Shown here piece after piece: positions 10,487 to 21,296 of a stretch of DNA of 64,000 bases; the stretch's first letter is position 1; each line of letters begins with the position of its first letter. Source of the DNA: Frigidibacter albus (GTDB lineage Bacteria; Pseudomonadota; Alphaproteobacteria; Rhodobacterales; Rhodobacteraceae). Made by a program: the position numbers and the translations under genes. Below the pieces are notes generated by a model that did not search any database, had not been told where the DNA came from, and worked only from the letters and a program-made list of their open reading frames with translations. Location: positions 310,001 to 374,000 of the forward strand of contig NZ_JAAAUC010000004.1 in NCBI RefSeq assembly GCF_009908165.1, read 5' to 3'.

Positions 10487-10514
10487 CATATGGAAACCAT
10501 ATCGTTTCCATATG
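10487..10514. promoter_or_regulatory. CATATGG inverted repeat upstream of HAD gene
   Basis: CATATGGAAAC (10487-10497) is repeated inverted as GTTTCCATATG (10504-10514) with a 6-base spacer. The left half itself forms the smaller palindrome ATATGG-AAA-CCATAT. It ends 30 bases before the HAD hydrolase start and looks like an operator. The protein that binds it is unknown. A related motif lies upstream of aroA at 45139-45155. Confidence 0.55.
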
Positions 10515-10544
10515 CTTTCCACCCCTCCCCCGAAGGTTCCCCCC

Positions 10545-11423
10545 ATGACCCGCATCCTCTCCTCGCTGTCCGAAATCGCCGCGGACTATGACGCGCTGCT
10601 CTGCGATCTGTGGGGGTGCCTGCATAACGGCATCGCCCCCTATCCGGCCGCCGTGGCGGCGCTGCAGGCGTTCCGGGCGGGCGGCGGCAAGGTGGTGCTG
10701 CTGACCAACGCCCCCCGCCCCAATGCCGACGTGATCGTGCAACTGGACCGGATGGGCGTGCCCCGCGATGCCTGGGACGTCGTCGTCTCCTCGGGCGATG
10801 CGGCACAGGACGCGATGTTCGCCGGGGCTGTCGGCCGCAAGGTCTGGTTCGTCGGTGCCGACAAGGACCTGAACTTTTTCAATGAGATCCCGTCCGGGTG
10901 GGCGGATGCCCCCGCCATCGAGCGGGTGCCGCTGGAGGAAGCCGAGGGTATCGTCTGCACCGGGCTGTTCGATGACCTGACCGAGACGCCCGACGATTAC
11001 CGCGCCCGGTTCCTGCTGGCCAAGACGGGCGGGCTGAAGCTGCTTTGCGCCAATCCGGACATCGTGGTCGACATGGGCGACCAGCGCATCTACTGCGCCG
11101 GCGCCCTCGCGCAGCTCTACACCGAGATGGGCGGCGAAAGCCTCTATTTCGGCAAGCCGCACCCCCCCATCTACGACCTCGCCCGCCGCCGCCTCGCCGA
11201 TCTCGGCGGCCCGGGCAACCCCCGCCTGCTGGCCATCGGCGACGGCATCCGCACCGATGTGGAAGGTGGGCTGGGGGAGGGTATCGACACGGTGTTCATC
11301 ACCGGCGGCCTTGCCGCAGAAGCCTTTGGAAACGATGTGGAAAATCCCGAGGCCGCCGCGCTGGACAGCTGGCTGGAAGCGCAGCAGCTGGTGCCCCAAT
11401 ACGCGATTGGCCGCCTTCGCTGA
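10545..11423 (+). CDS. HAD-superfamily class IIA hydrolase (TIGR01459-type)
   Basis: Predicted 292 aa. HAD motif I is seen as DALLCDLWGCLHNG (Asp nucleophile and Trp-Gly in place of the usual Asp-Gly), motif II as VLLTNAPRP, and motif III/IV as YFGKPHPPIYDLA and LAIGDGIRTDVEGG. This is the NagD-like, class IIA arrangement found in many alphaproteobacteria. Substrate is unknown, probably a phosphate monoester. The start at 10545 fits MTRILSSLSEIA. An earlier in-frame ATG at 10512 lies inside the inverted repeat and is unlikely. Confidence 0.87.
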   Translation: MTRILSSLSEIAADYDALLCDLWGCLHNGIAPYPAAVAALQAFRAGGGKVVLLTNAPRPNADVIVQLDRMGVPRDAWDVVVSSGDAAQDAMFAGAVGRKVWFVGADKDLNFFNEIPSGWADAPAIERVPLEEAEGIVCTGLFDDLTETPDDYRARFLLAKTGGLKLLCANPDIVVDMGDQRIYCAGALAQLYTEMGGESLYFGKPHPPIYDLARRRLADLGGPGNPRLLAIGDGIRTDVEGGLGEGIDTVFITGGLAAEAFGNDVENPEAAALDSWLEAQQLVPQYAIGRLR

Positions 11424-11499
11424 GCGGTCGCCCGGCATCCGTAAAGTAACATTATTGCCATATTAAGCCATCAAACGATAATTAGTTACCCTATGGCTG

Positions 11500-11529
11500 T
11501 TGCGCGCCCGGCGCCCGCAGTGCTATGCT
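11500..11529 (+). promoter_or_regulatory. Candidate promoter of MaoC/PhaJ-like gene
   Basis: TTGCGC (11500-11505), 18 bases, then TATGCT (11524-11529). The -10 box lies inside the TGC-rich dyad at 11522-11544, a repressor-like geometry. Upstream 11440-11490 is unusually AT-rich for this window (for example TAACATTATTGCC and GATAATTAG). Confidence 0.4.
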
Positions 11530-11544
11530 GCACTGCAACATAGC
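11522..11544. promoter_or_regulatory. TGC-rich dyad, PhaR-like operator candidate
   Basis: A 23-bp imperfect palindrome with outer arms GCTATG and CATAGC and inner TGCA-C-TGCA. It contains CTGC-ACT-GCAA (11528-11538), one base from the CTGC-N3-GCAG pattern I recall for Rhodobacter PhaR. It ends 20 bases before the start of a PhaJ-like hydratase gene. The link to PhaR is inference. Confidence 0.5.
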
Positions 11545-11563
11545 CCCAAGGTCGGGAATCGGA

Positions 11564-12010
11564 ATGATGCTGGACAACTCACCCCGCGGCACGATCTGCA
11601 TCGAGGATCTCGAGATCGGCATGGTGCGTTACCTGCGCAAGGAGGTGACCGACCGCGACATCGAGCTGTTCGCCGAGGTCTCGACCGACCGCAACCCGGT
11701 GCATCTGGATGAAGCCTATGCGCAGGACACCATCTTTGGCGGGCGCATCGCCCATGGGATGCTGACCGCCGGCCTGATTTCGGCGGTGATAGGCGAGCAG
11801 CTGCCCGGCCACGGCACCGTCTATCTTGGCCAGACGCTGAAGTTCATGGCCCCCGTCCGTCCCGGCGACATGGTCTATGCCGAGGTGAAGGTCATCGCCA
11901 TCGACCATGCCAAGCGCCGTGTGACCCTTGAAACCCACTGCGCCGTGGGCGATACCGTCGTCCTGAAGGGCGAGGCCGTGGTTCTGGCGCCAAGCCGCAA
12001 ATTCGACTGA
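11564..12010 (+). CDS. MaoC-family (R)-specific enoyl-CoA hydratase, PhaJ-like
   Basis: Predicted 148 aa, a single hot-dog domain. The hydratase-2 signature is present: FAEVSTDRNPVHLDEAYA with the catalytic Asp/His (D and H of DRNPVH), followed by GRIAHGMLTAGLISAV. The family hydrates trans-2-enoyl-CoA to (R)-3-hydroxyacyl-CoA, which can feed polyhydroxyalkanoate synthesis. Two adjacent ATG codons (11564, 11567) are possible starts; I took the first. It is preceded by a TGC-rich dyad and an AT-rich segment. ribF follows 31 bases downstream. Confidence 0.9.
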   Translation: MMLDNSPRGTICIEDLEIGMVRYLRKEVTDRDIELFAEVSTDRNPVHLDEAYAQDTIFGGRIAHGMLTAGLISAVIGEQLPGHGTVYLGQTLKFMAPVRPGDMVYAEVKVIAIDHAKRRVTLETHCAVGDTVVLKGEAVVLAPSRKFD

Positions 12011-12041
12011 TCCGGCGGGCCGCTCCCCGCCCCGGGGGACG

Positions 12042-12968
12042 ATGCGCAGACTGACCGACTGGACCGGGCTTTCCGATGCCGACCGCGGCGCGTCCATTGC
12101 AATGGGCAATTTCGACGGCGTCCATATCGGGCATCAGGCGGTGCTTGCACAGGCGCGCCGCCCCGGCGCCCCTTTGGGGGTGCTGACCTTCGAGCCGCAT
12201 CCCCGCGAATATTTCGCCCGCGATGCGCCCCCCTTCCGCCTGATGAACGCCGAATCGCGGGCTAACCGGCTGGAAAAGCTGGGCGTGGACTGGCTGTATG
12301 AACTGCCCTTCGACGCGCGCCTTGCCGGGATGGAGGCCGAGGATTTCGCCCGCGAGGTTCTGGCCGAGGGCCTCGGCGTCTCCAACGTCACCGTCGGCGC
12401 CGATTTCTGCTTCGGCAAGGGCCGCCGCGGCACCGTCGCCAAGCTGCAGGCGTTCGGCGCCCGCTTCGGCTTCGGCGTGACCATCGCCGAATTGGTGGGG
12501 CTGGAGGGGCAGGAGATTTCCTCGACCGCGATCCGCACCGCCCTGTCGGAAGGCCGCCCCCGCGATGCCGCCCGGATGATGGGCCACTGGCACCGGATCG
12601 AGGGCGAGGTGATCCACGGCGAAAAGCGTGGGCGTGAGCTTGGCTATCCCACCGCGAACATGGGCGTCGACGGGCTGCACCTGCCCCGCCTTGGCGTCTA
12701 CGCGGTGAAGGTCGATGTGCTCGAGGGGCCGCAGGCCGGCAGCTATGGCGGGGCGGCGAGCCTTGGCGTGCGGCCCATGTTCGGGACGAACACCCCGAAC
12801 CTGGAGAGCTTCCTGTTCGACTTTTCGGGTGATCTCTACGGCAAGCACCTCTCCGTCGCTTTCGTGGACTATCTGCGCCCCGAGATGAAGTTCGACGGGT
12901 TGCCGGCACTGATGGACCAGATGGCGGCGGACTGCGCGCAGGCCCGCACCATCCTCGCCGGGCTGTGA
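12042..12968 (+). CDS. ribF: Bifunctional riboflavin kinase / FAD synthetase
   Basis: Predicted 308 aa, the usual length. The N-terminal FAD synthetase domain has IAMGNFDGVHIGHQAVL and the ISSTAIR motif. The C-terminal riboflavin kinase domain has GRELGYPTANM, then GVYAV and the FLFDFSGDLYG block. It phosphorylates riboflavin to FMN and adenylates FMN to FAD. A GGGGGA ribosome site precedes the ATG. It may be cotranscribed with the MaoC gene upstream. Confidence 0.97.
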   Translation: MRRLTDWTGLSDADRGASIAMGNFDGVHIGHQAVLAQARRPGAPLGVLTFEPHPREYFARDAPPFRLMNAESRANRLEKLGVDWLYELPFDARLAGMEAEDFAREVLAEGLGVSNVTVGADFCFGKGRRGTVAKLQAFGARFGFGVTIAELVGLEGQEISSTAIRTALSEGRPRDAARMMGHWHRIEGEVIHGEKRGRELGYPTANMGVDGLHLPRLGVYAVKVDVLEGPQAGSYGGAASLGVRPMFGTNTPNLESFLFDFSGDLYGKHLSVAFVDYLRPEMKFDGLPALMDQMAADCAQARTILAGL

Positions 12969-13017
12969 GACACCCGCCCCTTCCCTTCCGCGCCCGCATA
13001 CTGCACTGTCCCGCCCG

Positions 13018-13476
13018 ATGACACGCCCTGCCCCTCCCCTCCGCCCCGAGTTCTGGACGCTGCCGCTGAACCGCCTGAACCCCACCGAGTGGGAGGCGCT
13101 CTGCGACGGCTGCGGCAAGTGTTGCCTGAACAAGATCGAATACGAAGACAACAACGAGATCGCCTTCACCAACATCGCCTGCAAGCTGCTGGACGGGCAA
13201 AGCTGCCGCTGCACCAATTACGAGATCCGCCACCAGTTCGTGCCCGATTGCGTGCGCCTGTCGCCCAAGACCATCAACAAGATCGCCTACTGGATGCCCT
13301 CCACCTGCGCCTATCGCCTGCGCCATCAGGGCCAGCCGCTGTTCGACTGGCATCCGCTGATCTCGGGCGATCCGAACTCGGTCCATGCCGCGGGCCAATC
13401 GGTGCAGGGCTGGACGGTGCCGGAATTCAACGTCCCCGAAGAAGACTGGGACGACTACATCATCGAGGACCTGTGA
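13018..13476 (+). CDS. YcgN-family cysteine cluster protein (UPF0260)
   Basis: Predicted 152 aa, normal for the family. The conserved cluster is CDGCGKCCLNK, followed by CKLLDGQSCRCTNYEIR, VPDCVRL and WMPSTCAYRL, giving the Cys spacing of putative metal-binding proteins. The function of the family is not established. The TGA stop is immediately followed by the ATG of the threonine aldolase gene (no gap), so the two are probably cotranscribed. Confidence 0.92.
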   Translation: MTRPAPPLRPEFWTLPLNRLNPTEWEALCDGCGKCCLNKIEYEDNNEIAFTNIACKLLDGQSCRCTNYEIRHQFVPDCVRLSPKTINKIAYWMPSTCAYRLRHQGQPLFDWHPLISGDPNSVHAAGQSVQGWTVPEFNVPEEDWDDYIIEDL

Positions 13477-14529
13477 ATGAACTTCGCCTCTGACAACTCC
13501 TCAGCCGCCGCGCCCGAGGTGATGGCCGCGCTGCAGGCCGCCAATACCGGCTATGCCGCGCCCTATGGCAATGACGAGATCATGGGGCGGGTGCGTGCGA
13601 AGATCCGCGAGATCTTCGAGGCGCCCGAGGCGGCGGTCTATCTGGTGGCCACCGGCACCGCGGCCAATGCGCTGTCGCTGGCGATCCTGACCCAGCCCTG
13701 GGGCGCGGTGTTCTGCCATCGCAACGCCCATGTCGAGGAGGACGAATGCGGCGCGCCGGAGTTCTACACCGGCGGCGCCAAGCTGGTGCTGGTCGAGGGC
13801 GCCCATGCCAAGATGACGCCGGACGCGCTGCACAAGGCGATCAATTTCATCGGCCGCGGCGGCATCCACAACGTCCAGCGCGGCATGGTCACGATTACCA
13901 ACGCCACCGAGAATGGCACCGTGTTCTTCCCGTCCGAGGTGAAGGCACTGGCCGCCGTCGCCCGCGGCTTCGGCCTGCCGGTGCATATGGACGGTGCCCG
14001 CTTCGCCAATGCCATCGTCGCCACCGGCGCCACCCCGGCCGAGATGACCTGGAAGGCCGGCGTCGATGTGCTGTCCTTCGGCGGCACCAAGAACGGCTGC
14101 ATGGGGGTCGAGGCGGTGGTGATCTTCGATCCCGCCAAGGCCCGCGAGTTCGAGCTGCGCCGCAAGCGCGGCGGGCACCTGTTCTCCAAGCACCGGTTCC
14201 TGTCGGCGCAGATGGAAGCTTACCTGACCGACGGTCTCTGGCTGCGGCTGGCGGGCCGGGCCAATGCGGCGGCGGCGCGGCTGTCGGCGGCGCTGCTGGC
14301 GGCGCCGCAGACCAGCCTTGTGCATCCCTGCGAGGCGAACTCGGTCTTCGCCGCCTTCCCCCGCGCAGGCCACAAGCGGGCGCAGGCGGCGGGCGCGGCC
14401 TATTATCTCTGGCCCGGCGATCAGTCGATGGATGGGCCGGACAATGAGTCGCTGGCCGCGCGGCTGGTCTGTTCGTGGTCCACGACAGACGCAGACGTGG
14501 ACGCCTTCGTATCGCTTATCCGCGGCTGA
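13477..14529 (+). CDS. ltaE: Low-specificity L-threonine aldolase
   Basis: Predicted 350 aa, fold-type I PLP enzyme. The PLP lysine is K205 in SFGGTKNGCMG; the substrate and cofactor contacts include HMDGARFANA. The family cleaves L-threonine and allo-threonine to glycine and acetaldehyde, and often acts on phenylserine-type substrates. The ATG directly abuts the upstream YcgN stop. The 3' end overlaps the convergent alpha/beta hydrolase gene by 14 bases. Confidence 0.92.
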   Translation: MNFASDNSSAAAPEVMAALQAANTGYAAPYGNDEIMGRVRAKIREIFEAPEAAVYLVATGTAANALSLAILTQPWGAVFCHRNAHVEEDECGAPEFYTGGAKLVLVEGAHAKMTPDALHKAINFIGRGGIHNVQRGMVTITNATENGTVFFPSEVKALAAVARGFGLPVHMDGARFANAIVATGATPAEMTWKAGVDVLSFGGTKNGCMGVEAVVIFDPAKAREFELRRKRGGHLFSKHRFLSAQMEAYLTDGLWLRLAGRANAAAARLSAALLAAPQTSLVHPCEANSVFAAFPRAGHKRAQAAGAAYYLWPGDQSMDGPDNESLAARLVCSWSTTDADVDAFVSLIRG

Positions 14530-15331
14530 GCAGCCCCGCGATCAACGCCGCCACCTCTCCCGGATGGGTCAGCGGCAGCATATGCCTGGCCCCCGCCACC
14601 ACCTCCAGCCGCGCGCCGGGGATCCGGCCAGCCAGCACCTCCATCACCGCCGGGATCGAGGCGGGGGAACGGTCGCCGCGGATCAGCAGCACCGGCATCG
14701 CCAGCGCCTCCAGCCGGCCCTGCCGCATCAGCCCCGCCGAATCCCCCTCATTCGCCGGGGCAATCGCGGCCAGCAGACCGATGCGCCGGATGAAGTTGCC
14801 GCGCTGGCGGGCATCGACGCTTTCCCAAGGCAGGCCGTTGCCCCAAAGCCCCACGAACAGCTCTGCCGCCAAAGCCGCGTCACCTGCCTGCATCGCCGTC
14901 CGGAACGGCGCGGACTCCGCCAGATAGACCGGCCAATGCGGCCCGTCCTGCAGCGCCGCGAACAGCACCGGCTCGATCAGGGTCAGCGTCCGCACCCGCG
15001 CAGGCGCCTCCAGCGCCGCCGCCAGCGCCACCAGTGCGCCGAAGGAATGGCCGATCACATCCACCGGCCCCTCGGCCTGCCGCAGCAGCTCCAGCGCCGT
15101 GGCAGTCGCCGCCCCCAGATAATTCGCGCCACCCCACAGCCCCGGCTCCCAGTCGGCAGATCGGCCATGCCCCGGCAGATCGAACGCGGTCATCGTCAGC
15201 TGCCCGCCAAGCGCCGCCATCAGCGGCGCCCAAGTCCCCGAATGCGCCAGCGAGCAATGGATGCCAAGCGCGGGCCGCGGCCCCTGCCCGAACTGCTGCA
15301 CGAAGGCCGCCGACCTCAGATCATCGCGCAT
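14516..15331 (-). CDS. Alpha/beta-fold hydrolase
   Basis: Predicted 271 aa. The nucleophile elbow is GHSFG with Ser96; the lid-side motif is FDLPGHGRSADW; a late Asp (LLIRGDRSP) and the His in GARHMLPLTHP complete the triad. The oxyanion region reads IHCSLAHSGTW. These features fit the large alpha/beta hydrolase group (esterases, lipases, MenH/BioH-like). Substrate is unknown. No signal peptide. It converges on ltaE with 14 bases of overlap. Confidence 0.85.
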   Translation of the reverse strand: MRDDLRSAAFVQQFGQGPRPALGIHCSLAHSGTWAPLMAALGGQLTMTAFDLPGHGRSADWEPGLWGGANYLGAATATALELLRQAEGPVDVIGHSFGALVALAAALEAPARVRTLTLIEPVLFAALQDGPHWPVYLAESAPFRTAMQAGDAALAAELFVGLWGNGLPWESVDARQRGNFIRRIGLLAAIAPANEGDSAGLMRQGRLEALAMPVLLIRGDRSPASIPAVMEVLAGRIPGARLEVVAGARHMLPLTHPGEVAALIAGLLSRG

Positions 15332-15478
15332 GGCGCTCCCGTTTCCCCCGTGACACCGGCGCCTGATTTCACCGCGGCGCAGCGAAAACAGCAGGAGCGG
15401 TTTGCGGCAAGGCTAGCCGGGTGCTAAGGCGGGGGCAACGTCACGAATCCGTCATTCGACTGCCGCGAAGGACCTCCA

Positions 15479-16498
15479 ATGCCCGTCATCACCGAGCCGA
15501 AGATCATCTCCGGCAATGCCAACCGATCGCTTGCGACTTCCATCGCCCGCCGCATGTCCATGCATCGCGGCATGTCCGTGGGGCTGGTCGACGCAAGGGT
15601 CGAGAGGTTCAACGACCAGGAAATCTTCGTCGAGGTTTTCGAGAATGTCCGCGGCGAGGACATGTTCATCGTGCAGTCCACCTCGAACCCCGCCAATGAC
15701 AACCTGATGGAATTGCTGATCATCACCGATGCGCTGCGCCGCTCCTCGGCCGCGCGCATCACCGCGGTGATCCCCTATTTCGGCTATGCAAGGCAGGATC
15801 GCCGCTCCAAGGCCCGCACCCCGATCTCGGCCAAGCTGGTCGCCAACCTCATCACCGAGGCCGGGATCGACCGGGTGCTGACGCTGGACCTGCATGCCGC
15901 CCAGATCCAGGGTTTCTTCGACATCCCGGTGGACAACCTCTATGCCGCGCCGATCTTCGCGCTGGATATCGAGCACAACTTCAAGAACCGGATGGACGAG
16001 CTGATGATCGTCTCGCCCGACGTGGGCGGCGTGGCGCGGGCACGCGAACTGGCCAAGCGGATCAACGCGCCGCTGGCCATCGTCGACAAGCGGCGCGAGA
16101 AGGCCGGCGAAGTGGCGGGCATGACGGTGATCGGCGACGTGGCGGGCAAGACCTGCATCATCGTCGATGACATGTGCGATACGGCCGGCACGCTGTGCAA
16201 GGCCGCCGAGGTGCTGATGGAAGCAGGCGCGACCGAGGTTCACAGCTACATCACCCACGGCGTGCTGTCGGGACCGGCAGTGGAGCGCATTTCCAAATCG
16301 GTGATGAAGAACCTGGTGATCACCGATTCCATCGAGCCGACCGCCGCCGTCAAGGCCTGCGCCAATATCCGCATCGTGCCGACCGCGCCGATGTTCGCGC
16401 AGGCGATCCTGAACACCTGGAACGGCACCAGCGTGTCCTCGCTGTTCGAGACCGACACGCTCGTGCCGATCTACGAAGGCCTCTACACCCGCGGGTAA
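15479..16498 (+). CDS. prs: Ribose-phosphate pyrophosphokinase (PRPP synthetase)
   Basis: Predicted 339 aa, slightly long at the N-terminus as in alphaproteobacteria. It makes PRPP from ribose 5-phosphate and ATP, feeding purines, pyrimidines, histidine and tryptophan. Visible motifs are [14 protein letters not shown] (ATP site), [15 protein letters not shown], and the PRPP loop [13 protein letters not shown]. An AAGGACC ribosome site precedes the ATG. It is transcribed alone, divergent from the alpha/beta hydrolase gene. Confidence 0.98.
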   Translation: MPVITEPKIISGNANRSLATSIARRMSMHRGMSVGLVDARVERFNDQEIFVEVFENVRGEDMFIVQSTSNPANDNLMELLIITDALRRSSAARITAVIPYFGYARQDRRSKARTPISAKLVANLITEAGIDRVLTLDLHAAQIQGFFDIPVDNLYAAPIFALDIEHNFKNRMDELMIVSPDVGGVARARELAKRINAPLAIVDKRREKAGEVAGMTVIGDVAGKTCIIVDDMCDTAGTLCKAAEVLMEAGATEVHSYITHGVLSGPAVERISKSVMKNLVITDSIEPTAAVKACANIRIVPTAPMFAQAILNTWNGTSVSSLFETDTLVPIYEGLYTRG

Positions 16499-16523
16499 AG
16501 CCAAAGCTGGGCCTTGGTGGCGG

Positions 16524-16874
16524 TCAGCGAACTTCCCAGTCATCGTCACTGGGCAGCTCGCCGATCGCCAGCCAGTCGGCGCGCACCCGGGCGACCCGCG
16601 TGTCGCCCCAGGTACGAAACACCACGGCAAAGCCCTCTTCCGTGATCATGTCGGCGGAAATGTCGGCGCGCTGGTTCGACTTCTTGTCCATATCCCACAT
16701 CGAGATCGTCACCTGCACCGCAGGCGGCGTGGAATAGCGCTCAGAGAAGGACACAAGCTGGCGCAGCTCGCGCGGGCCGGAGCCTGTCCACATCGCGCCG
16801 CCATGCTGGTAGTCGGAGAACAGAACGATGGAGCCCTGATCGACCCCCACGAGAAACTTGCTCAGTCGCCGCAT
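16524..16874 (-). CDS. H-type lectin domain protein
   Basis: Predicted 116 aa. Residues from about 37 to the end match an H-type lectin domain: FSERYSTPPAVQVTISMWDM, then DISADMITEEGFAVVFRTWG and ARVRADWLAIG. In eukaryotes this domain binds N-acetylgalactosamine; the bacterial role is unknown. No signal peptide is seen, so a cytoplasmic location is likely. It follows atpC on the same strand after a hairpin terminator. Start MRRLSKFLVG was chosen because upstream codons run back through that terminator and atpC in another frame. Confidence 0.8.
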   Translation of the reverse strand: MRRLSKFLVGVDQGSIVLFSDYQHGGAMWTGSGPRELRQLVSFSERYSTPPAVQVTISMWDMDKKSNQRADISADMITEEGFAVVFRTWGDTRVARVRADWLAIGELPSDDDWEVR

Positions 16875-16936
16875 CGACCGCCCCCGCCCTGCCTTCTTTG
16901 TGCAAGTCTGACGTGTAAAGGCTTCACTGAAAAGCA

Positions 16937-16962
16937 CAAAGCCCCGGTTTCCCGGGGCCTTG
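16937..16962 (-). terminator. Terminator of the atpHAGDC operon
   Basis: GCCCCGG (16941-16947) pairs with CCGGGGC (16952-16958) across a TTTC loop, extended by imperfect A/T pairs, 22 bases after the atpC stop. The minus-strand transcript continues into CTTTGTGCTTTTC, a broken U tract. Confidence 0.75.
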
Positions 16963-16983
16963 CAAAAACACCGTTCGCCAAGG

Positions 16984-17415
16984 TCAGAGCGACGCTTGGT
17001 TCGGGTCGAGCCCGATATGCGTGCCCATGGCCACCATGTCGGCCAGCAGTTTGGCGGCGGCTTCCACCGCTTCCTCGCCAGCTTCCTCGCGGGCACTCTC
17101 ATGCTGCCGCTTCGCTTCGACGACCATGGTCGTATACACTTCCTGGGTCATCTCGGTTGTCGGCAACCCGCGCTCGGCCAGCACCGACACGCTGTCGCCG
17201 GTGATCTCGGCAAAGCCGCCGGTCACCGCATACTCGGTGCTGCCCTCGGCCGAAATCACGGTCAGGATGCCCGGCCGCAGCGTCGTGATCATCGGCGCAT
17301 GGCCCGGCATGGCGGTCAGATCGCCATCGGCACCGGGAATGCGCACCTCGCGCGCCTGAACGGAAGTCAGCTTCCGTTCGGGCGAGACGAGGTCGAACTG
17401 CATCGTGTCGGCCAT
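16984..17415 (-). CDS. atpC: F1 ATP synthase subunit epsilon
   Basis: Predicted 143 aa. The N-terminal beta sandwich is clear: [40 protein letters not shown] and [20 protein letters not shown]. The helical C-terminus is Ala/Glu-rich. Epsilon couples F1 rotation to the central stalk. It is the last gene of the F1 cluster, nine bases after atpD, and is followed by a terminator. Confidence 0.96.
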   Translation of the reverse strand: MADTMQFDLVSPERKLTSVQAREVRIPGADGDLTAMPGHAPMITTLRPGILTVISAEGSTEYAVTGGFAEITGDSVSVLAERGLPTTEMTQEVYTTMVVEAKRQHESAREEAGEEAVEAAAKLLADMVAMGTHIGLDPNQASL

Positions 17416-17424
17416 TGTGCCCCC

Positions 17425-18867
<1,443 letters not shown>

Positions 18868-19737
18868 TCAGAGCGCTTCGGCGCCCGAGATGATTTCGAT
18901 GAGTTCCGTGGTGATCGCGGCCTGGCGCGAGCGGTTGTAGACGATGGTCAGCTTGTTGATCATGTCGCCCGCGTTGCGGGTGGCATTGTCCATCGCGCTC
19001 ATCCGCGCACCCTGTTCCGAAGCCCCGTTTTCCAGCAGCGCCGTAAAGATCTGCGTGGCGACAGAGCGCGGCAGCAGATCGGCCAGGATACCCTCCTCGG
19101 AAGGCTCGTAGTCATAAAGCGACGAGGCTTCCGCCCCGCCTTCGAACACCGCCGGGATCACCTGCTGCGCGGTCGGGATCTGGCTGATCACCGACTGGAA
19201 GCGGTTGTAGAAGATCGTCGCCACATCGAACTCGTTCGCGGTGAAGCGGGCGAGGATGTCGCGGGCGATGCCCTGCGCGTTGTCATAGCCGATGCGCTTG
19301 ACCTCGGACAGGTCGACATGGCCGATGAAGTACTGGCCAAAGTCGCGCTTCAGCTGCTCGCGGCCCTTCTTGCCGACGGTGAGGATCTTCACCGTCTTTC
19401 CGGCCGCCAGCAATTCGTTGATCCTCGCCCGGGCCAGCCGGACGATGACGGTATTGAAACCGCCGCACAGACCCCGTTCCGAGGTCATGACGACAAGCAG
19501 ATGCACCTTGTCGGCGCCGGTGCCGGCCAGAAGGCGCGGCGCGCCTTCGGACCCGGCGACCGAGGAGGCAAGCCCCGCGACGACGGCATTCATCCGCTCG
19601 GCATAGGGACGCGCGGCCTCGGCGGCCTCCTGGGCACGGCGCAGTTTTGCGGCCGCGACCATCTGCATCGCTTTCGTGATCTTCCGCGTGGATTTCACGC
19701 TTCCGATCCGGTTCTTCAGGTCCTTAAGGCTAGGCAT
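18868..19737 (-). CDS. atpG: F1 ATP synthase subunit gamma
   Basis: Predicted 289 aa. The conserved N-terminal coiled-coil helix is [20 protein letters not shown], and the C-terminal helix ends [20 protein letters not shown]. The segment [10 protein letters not shown] is also typical. Gamma is the rotor shaft of F1. It lies between atpA and atpD with gaps of about 20 bases on each side. Confidence 0.98.
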   Translation of the reverse strand: MPSLKDLKNRIGSVKSTRKITKAMQMVAAAKLRRAQEAAEAARPYAERMNAVVAGLASSVAGSEGAPRLLAGTGADKVHLLVVMTSERGLCGGFNTVIVRLARARINELLAAGKTVKILTVGKKGREQLKRDFGQYFIGHVDLSEVKRIGYDNAQGIARDILARFTANEFDVATIFYNRFQSVISQIPTAQQVIPAVFEGGAEASSLYDYEPSEEGILADLLPRSVATQIFTALLENGASEQGARMSAMDNATRNAGDMINKLTIVYNRSRQAAITTELIEIISGAEAL

Positions 19738-19757
19738 AACCCTGTCCTCTCCCCCGC

Positions 19758-21296
19758 TCAGGCGAAGGTTTTCGCGTACTCGTCGAGAGCAGCGCGGATC
19801 GACTTTTCAAGATCGCCCGCAACTTTACGGTCGTTCCGGGTGATGTCGTCCAGCAGGTCCTTGCGGTTGTTGCGCAGATAGGACAGCAGGCCCGCTTCCC
19901 AGCGGCCGACTTCCTTGACCGGGACGCCGTCGATATAGCCCTTGGTGCCCGCGAAGATGACGATCACGATTTCCGCGTTGGTCATCGGCGAGTATTGCGG
20001 CTGTTTCATCAGCTCGGTCAGGCGCGCGCCGCGGTTCAGCAGCCGCTGGGTCGAGGCGTCGAGGTCAGACCCGAACTGCGCGAAGGCCGCCATCTCGCGG
20101 TACTGCGCCAGTTCCAGCTTCACCGGGCCGGCCACCGACTTCATCGCCGAGGTCTGGGCCGCAGAGCCGACGCGGCTCACCGACAGACCGGTGTTCACGG
20201 CGGGGCGGACGCCCTGATAGAACAGCTCGGTTTCCAGGAAGATCTGGCCGTCGGTGATCGAGATCACGTTGGTCGGGATATAGGCCGACACGTCACCGGC
20301 TTGCGTCTCGATGATCGGCAGGGCGGTCAGCGAGCCCGAGCCGAAATCCTCGTTCAGCTTCGACGACCGCTCCAGCAGGCGGGAGTGCAGGTAGAACACG
20401 TCGCCCGGATAGGCCTCGCGCCCCGGCGGACGGCGCAGCAGCAGCGACATCTGGCGGTAGGCGACGGCCTGTTTGGAAAGGTCATCATAGATGATCAGGG
20501 CATGGCGGCCGTTGTCGCGGAAGAATTCCGCAATGGCGGTCGCCGAATAGGGCGCCAGGAACTGCATCGGCGCCGGGTCCGAGGCGGTGGCAGCCACGAC
20601 GATCGAATAGGCGATCGCGCCGCTTTCTTCCAGCTTCTTCACCAGCTGCGCCACGGTCGAGCGCTTCTGCCCGATGGCGACGTAGACGCAGTAGAGCTTC
20701 TTGCTCTCGTCGTCGCCGGCGGCTTCGTTGTAGGATTTCTGGTTGAGGATCGTGTCGAGCGCGATGGCGGTCTTGCCGGTCTGGCGGTCACCGATGATCA
20801 GCTCGCGCTGGCCACGGCCGACCGGGATCATGGCGTCGACCGATTTCAGGCCGGTCGCCATCGGCTCATGCACCGATTTGCGCGGGATGATGCCCGGGGC
20901 CTTGACGTCGGCCACGCGGCGCTCGGTCGAGACGATCGGGCCCTTGCCGTCGATCGGGTTGCCAAGTGCGTCGACGACGCGGCCCAGCAGGCCATTGCCT
21001 ACCGGCACGTCCACGATCGACTGGGTCCGCTTGACGACATCGCCTTCCTTGATGTCGCGGTCCGAGCCGAAGATCACGATACCGACGTTGTCGACCTCGA
21101 GGTTCAGCGCCATCCCGCGGATACCGCCGGGGAATTCGACCATCTCGCCGGCCTGGACATTGTCGAGCCCGTGGACCCGTGCGATCCCGTCACCGACGCT
21201 GAGCACGCGGCCCACTTCGGCAACTTCGGCGTCCTGGCCGAAGTTCTTGATCTGCTCCTTGAGGATCGCAGAGATCTCGGCTGCTTGGATTCCCAT
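19758..21296 (-). CDS. atpA: F1 ATP synthase subunit alpha
   Basis: Predicted 512 aa, standard. Walker A reads [13 protein letters not shown]; conserved blocks include [20 protein letters not shown] and [23 protein letters not shown]. Alpha carries the non-catalytic nucleotide sites. The ATG overlaps the atpH stop as TAATG, a classic sign of translational coupling between the two subunits. Confidence 0.99.
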   Translation of the reverse strand: MGIQAAEISAILKEQIKNFGQDAEVAEVGRVLSVGDGIARVHGLDNVQAGEMVEFPGGIRGMALNLEVDNVGIVIFGSDRDIKEGDVVKRTQSIVDVPVGNGLLGRVVDALGNPIDGKGPIVSTERRVADVKAPGIIPRKSVHEPMATGLKSVDAMIPVGRGQRELIIGDRQTGKTAIALDTILNQKSYNEAAGDDESKKLYCVYVAIGQKRSTVAQLVKKLEESGAIAYSIVVAATASDPAPMQFLAPYSATAIAEFFRDNGRHALIIYDDLSKQAVAYRQMSLLLRRPPGREAYPGDVFYLHSRLLERSSKLNEDFGSGSLTALPIIETQAGDVSAYIPTNVISITDGQIFLETELFYQGVRPAVNTGLSVSRVGSAAQTSAMKSVAGPVKLELAQYREMAAFAQFGSDLDASTQRLLNRGARLTELMKQPQYSPMTNAEIVIVIFAGTKGYIDGVPVKEVGRWEAGLLSYLRNNRKDLLDDITRNDRKVAGDLEKSIRAALDEYAKTFA

